Source: an uncultured Lachnospiraceae bacterium
GTDB taxonomy: Bacteria > Bacillota > Clostridia > Lachnospirales > Lachnospiraceae
Direction of reading: 5' to 3'
DNA length: 7,833 nt
NCBI GenBank assembly: GCA_902803745.1
Contig: CADCRB010000040.1
Coordinates: forward strand, 1 to 7,833
In this document: piece after piece, positions 5,919-7,833 of the stretch
Numbering within the stretch: position 1 is the stretch's first letter
How the letters are laid out: every line of letters starts with the position of its first letter
Position numbers and translations under genes: made by a program
The notes under the pieces: model-generated
Told to the model about the DNA's origin: nothing
Database searches by the model: none
What the model saw: the letters and a program-made list of their open reading frames with translations, nothing else

Positions 5919-6653
5919 TCAGGCGTCGAGGACGTCGTCTATCTTATTAAGAAGCTCGTCTTTTCTGACCGGCTTGACCAGAAAGCCTGAAGGGTGCAGG
6001 TTCAATGCGTTCATCACCATATTCCTCTCAGAGTTTCCTGTAAGGAATATCACGGGAGTACGCTTGTGACTAGGCATGTTTCTGATGAGCTGAAGGGTCT
6101 GCGGACCGGTCATCTCAGGCATGAAGCAGTCAAGCAGGATGAGATCGACCTGCTGCTTTTCCAGAAATTTTAGAGCCAGCATTCCTGATTTTACGCAGTT
6201 GACCTTGTATTGAGACTCTAGATGCGATCTCACGAGCTTAAGCGCCACGGGATCATCATCTACTACGAGTATTTTATATGATTTCTCAGATGTGGCACAG
6301 AGCTTGTCAATGGCAAGCTTGATGTCGGAATAGGCCGCATCCTTTGCGATGGTGGCATCGGGTCCCGGCTTAACATGCATCTTGAAAGTTTCGACATCAT
6401 TATCGTCAGCTATGAGCAGCATTGGCACACTCAGCAGATCTTCATTTTCTCTTAGATCGATCACGCCGAAGAGCTTGGTACGAGCTACAGCCTCCGCGTA
6501 TACTACTATGCAGTCCGGACGCCCTATAGTCAGGTCGCTGAGCAGATTGGTGTTCGTCATCAATATGCCCTGGACTCTGTAGTAGGACTCCATCACGTTC
6601 ACCAGATCATGCATCTTTTGTGTATTTGAAGAAACGATCATTATTTTTTTCAT
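5919..6653 (-). CDS. two-receiver response regulator: degenerate REC followed by intact REC, no output domain
   Basis: 244 residues from the ATG at 6653. A TTG two codons upstream (6659) is possible, but neither has a clear Shine-Dalgarno. The C-terminal REC (about 125-244) is complete: acidic cluster DDD at 132-134, phospho-acceptor D175 in LILLDCFMPE, T205 in FLTG and K227 in LVKP. The N-terminal half (about 2-118) has the same beta-alpha layout but lacks the active site. IVSSN replaces the acidic pair (S8, S9), Y52 stands where the Asp should be, and A82 replaces the Thr; the Lys (K104) is kept. There is no DNA-binding, GGDEF or other effector domain, so it probably acts by protein contacts in a phosphorelay or as a phosphate sink. 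No histidine kinase gene is adjacent. It ends in a strong terminator and is a single-gene unit. Its signal and partner are unknown. Confidence 0.85.
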   Translation of the reverse strand: MKKIMIVSSNTQKMHDLVNVMESYYRVQGILMTNTNLLSDLTIGRPDCIVVYAEAVARTKLFGVIDLRENEDLLSVPMLLIADDNDVETFKMHVKPGPDATIAKDAAYSDIKLAIDKLCATSEKSYKILVVDDDPVALKLVRSHLESQYKVNCVKSGMLALKFLEKQQVDLILLDCFMPEMTGPQTLQLIRNMPSHKRTPVIFLTGNSERNMVMNALNLHPSGFLVKPVRKDELLNKIDDVLDA

Positions 6654-6657
6654 GCTC

Positions 6658-6673
6658 AATATGATATCATATT
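6658..6673. promoter_or_regulatory. 16-bp perfect palindrome just upstream of the response regulator start
   Basis: AATATGATATCATATT is fully self-complementary and ends five bases before the ATG at 6653, where a ribosome site would normally be. It could be an operator or an RNA hairpin covering the start. AT-rich palindromes arise readily by chance, so the functional call is weak. Confidence 0.4.
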
Positions 6674-6827
6674 TTATATGAAATATAAATATCTACGGGA
6701 GTTAATGACGACAAAAATCTGTCGTAAGGCAGAGCAGTTTCTGTCTGGAATGTCATTTCTGACTGATCTTTGAACACAAGAAGGGTTTAACAAGATCAAA
6801 GACTTGATGTAGAAAATACGTTATCGA

Positions 6828-6872
6828 GCAGAAAACGCAGAAAATGCAGAAAACGCAGAAAATGCAGAAAAC
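6828..6872. repeat. 9-bp tandem repeat (GCAGAAAAY) upstream of the transporter promoter
   Basis: Five exact head-to-tail units of GCAGAAAA(C/T), with the last base strictly alternating C,T,C,T,C, so the true period is 18 bp. A decayed sixth unit (GCAGATAGA, 6873-6881) runs into the promoter -35, and a lone relative GTAGAAAAT lies at 6809-6817. Each unit contains an A4 tract, giving A-tracts every nine bases. Confidence 0.9.
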
Positions 6873-6877
6873 GCAGA

Positions 6878-6906
6878 TAGACAAAAGCCTTTAATAATGA
6901 TATATT
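6878..6906 (+). promoter_or_regulatory. sigma-A promoter for the transporter-coaX operon
   Basis: TAGACA (6878-6883, five of six to TTGACA), a 17-bp spacer and TATATT (6901-6906, five of six to TATAAT). It predicts a leader of about 58 bases, carrying the CCCC-AGAA-GGGG hairpin (6936-6947). It begins where the 9-bp tandem repeat decays. A weaker alternative is TTAACA (6787-6792) with TAGAAA (6810-6815), also 17 bp apart. Confidence 0.62.
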
Positions 6907-6970
6907 TCTTCTTCGTAGATAAAGTAGCAATGTATCCCCAGAAGGGGGAACGTCAGCGGAGGTGACCAAA

Positions 6971-7570
6971 ATGAACAGAAAATTCACTAAGACACAGCGC
7001 CTTGTCGGCACTGCGGTGCTCGTAGCATTAGTCATTGTACTTCAGACCATAGGAAGCGGCATTCGTCTGGGACCCTTCACTCCCACATTGTCACTTGTTC
7101 CTATTATAATAGGCGCGATTCTTTTCGGACCTCTTACCGGCGGCGTTCTTGGCCTGGTCTTTTCGATAATAGTACTGGTATCTGTGGTTTCCGGCGCTGA
7201 TGCAGGCGGAGCCATCATGTTTGCCCAGAATCCTGCCGCTACAGTAAGCATCGTACTGCTCAAGGGAACAGTAGCCGGACTCATTTCCGGACTGGCTGTT
7301 GATAAGCTTTCATCGAAAAGCATGACCGGAGCTGTTGCAGTAGCGGCAGTTGCTGCACCTATCTGCAATACCGGCATATTCTGTATAGGCGTGCTTATCT
7401 TCTTCTATGATCTGATCTCTTCCTGGGGACAGGCTGCAGGATTCGAGAGTGCATTTGTATATGTGATCATGGGTCTTATCGGCGTCAATTTCCTTGTCGA
7501 GCTGATCCTTGATCTTGTATTGGTTCCTGTCATAGTCAGAGTCATCAACGCTGTAAGAAGGAGCTCATAA
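6971..7570 (+). CDS. ECF transporter S component, probably pantothenate-specific
   Basis: 199 residues, an integral membrane protein with about six hydrophobic segments, near residues 10-27, 35-53, 55-75, 86-110, 120-146 and 162-192. The sequence fits the substrate-binding (S) subunit family of energy-coupling factor vitamin importers, including the GAILFGPLTGGVLGLVFS segment after the second helix and APICNTGIFCIGVLIFF in the fifth. It must share the EcfA/A'/T energising module encoded elsewhere. The ATG at 6971 is chosen because GGAGGTG (6958-6964) lies six bases upstream; the GTG at 6962 is part of that ribosome site. The downstream gene, two bases away, is coaX, so pantothenate is the likely substrate (PanT-like). 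Substrates in this family cannot be read safely from sequence alone, and another vitamin is possible. The gene symbol is left blank for that reason. Confidence 0.87.
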   Translation: MNRKFTKTQRLVGTAVLVALVIVLQTIGSGIRLGPFTPTLSLVPIIIGAILFGPLTGGVLGLVFSIIVLVSVVSGADAGGAIMFAQNPAATVSIVLLKGTVAGLISGLAVDKLSSKSMTGAVAVAAVAAPICNTGIFCIGVLIFFYDLISSWGQAAGFESAFVYVIMGLIGVNFLVELILDLVLVPVIVRVINAVRRSS

Positions 7571-7572
7571 AT

Positions 7573-7833
7573 ATGATACTTGCACTGGATATGGGAAATA
7601 CCAATGTCGTGGCGGGCTGTCTCGGCGAGGATGACAGGATCTTTTTCACGGAGAGATTCGCCACTGATTTGAATAAGACCGAGCTTGAGTATGCCGTCGT
7701 AATAAAGACGATACTTGAGCTGCACGGCATAAACAGGGATGAGATAGAGGGCGCTATCATAGCAAGCGTCGTGCCTCCTGTCACGCATATAATAAAATCT
7801 GCGCTGAGAAAGCTTTTGAAATGCGAGCCGCTT
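7573..7833 (+). CDS. coaX: type III pantothenate kinase, N-terminal part (cut by the right edge)
   Basis: The first 87 codons are present. The product phosphorylates pantothenate with ATP, the first step of coenzyme A synthesis in the cytoplasm. The start MILALDMGNTNVVAG contains the phosphate-binding DxGNTN motif of the ASKHA-fold type III enzymes. TDLNKTELEYAV near residue 34 matches the usual 'TDxxKTxDEY' stretch, and IIASVVPPVTH near residue 64 matches the conserved 'SVVPPLT'. Full-length members have about 255 residues, so roughly one third is here. The ATG has AAGGAG (7558-7563) nine bases upstream, inside the end of the transporter gene. The two-base gap after the transporter stop indicates one operon that couples uptake to commitment. 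Type III kinases are typically insensitive to feedback by CoA, so control may lie at transcription. Confidence 0.95.
   Translation, partial: MILALDMGNTNVVAGCLGEDDRIFFTERFATDLNKTELEYAVVIKTILELHGINRDEIEGAIIASVVPPVTHIIKSALRKLLKCEPL

Larger units (their letters stand above)
6654..6970. other. 317-bp divergent intergenic region
   Basis: This region separates the response regulator (minus) from the transporter gene (plus). It holds a 16-bp palindrome (6658-6673), a 6-bp inverted repeat ACGACA/TGTCGT (6708-6725), a 9-bp tandem repeat (6828-6872), a good plus-strand promoter (6878-6906) and a small GC hairpin, CCCC-AGAA-GGGG (6936-6947), in the transporter leader. A minus-strand promoter for the response regulator must lie between about 6670 and 6760. 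The best match overlaps the ACGACA repeat (TTGTCG, then 17 bases, then TATTTA) and is weak. I see no RNA gene, and nothing convincing in 6726-6786. Confidence 0.6.

Noticed and set aside
6705..6773. 22-codon open frame (MTTKICRKAEQ...) upstream of the transporter as a leader peptide
   Set aside because: The only ribosome-like sequence is three bases from the ATG, it lies upstream of the likely promoter, and it has no run of regulatory codons.
6828..6881. CRISPR array or plasmid-type iterons
   Set aside because: Units are 9 bp without spacers and there is no replication gene nearby.
6962..6970. GTG start for the transporter S component
   Set aside because: The GTG is part of the GGAGGTG ribosome site that serves the ATG at 6971.
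6796..7035. Minus-strand frame with FLHFLRFLHFLRFL pattern
   Set aside because: It is the tandem DNA repeat read in frame; there is no start signal and it overlaps the transporter gene.

Overview
The window looks like chromosome of a low-to-mid GC Firmicute, most likely a Clostridia/Lachnospiraceae-type anaerobe. This rests on strong AGGAGG ribosome sites, sigma-A promoters of TTGACA-N17-TATAAT type, a solitary ECF-transporter S component next to a type III pantothenate kinase, and a secreted acidic repeat protein. The taxon is inferred from style; there is no rRNA or other marker gene.

Layout. At the left edge, minus strand, is the first 20 codons of a gene that reads as oligoendopeptidase F. 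Upstream of it, after a hairpin, lies a minus-strand gene for a secreted protein with about eight 25-35 residue repeats, probably a beta-solenoid. Divergent to this is cysK (cysteine synthase A, plus strand). The two are separated by back-to-back sigma-A promoters, each with a perfect TTGACA. A perfect 12-bp hairpin ends cysK and the convergent operon.

The centre (2673-5734, minus strand) is a three-gene operon. Its order is a YfbK-like von Willebrand A lipoprotein, an ECF sigma factor, and a single-pass membrane protein with an Ala/Glu/Tyr repeat stalk that sits where an anti-sigma factor is expected. The sigma and membrane-protein genes overlap by four bases (GTGA). Upstream is a textbook ECF promoter (GAAAC-N16-CGTC), which suggests that the sigma factor switches on its own operon. 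The promoter region is also one arm of a long imperfect inverted repeat whose other arm contains the Shine-Dalgarno of the VWA gene. Read-through mRNA could therefore fold and hide the ribosome site, while mRNA started at the ECF promoter could not. A strong terminator lies just upstream. This operon is the most interesting system in the window: a candidate surface-to-transcription signalling module.

Further right, minus strand, is a two-REC response regulator without an output domain. Its N-terminal receiver is degenerate and its C-terminal receiver is intact. A 317-bp intergenic region follows, holding a 16-bp palindrome, a 6-bp inverted repeat, a 9-bp tandem repeat and a good sigma-A promoter. 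That promoter drives an ECF-transporter S component (probably pantothenate uptake, PanT-like) and coaX (type III pantothenate kinase, cut by the right edge). Together these two would import pantothenate and commit it to coenzyme A.
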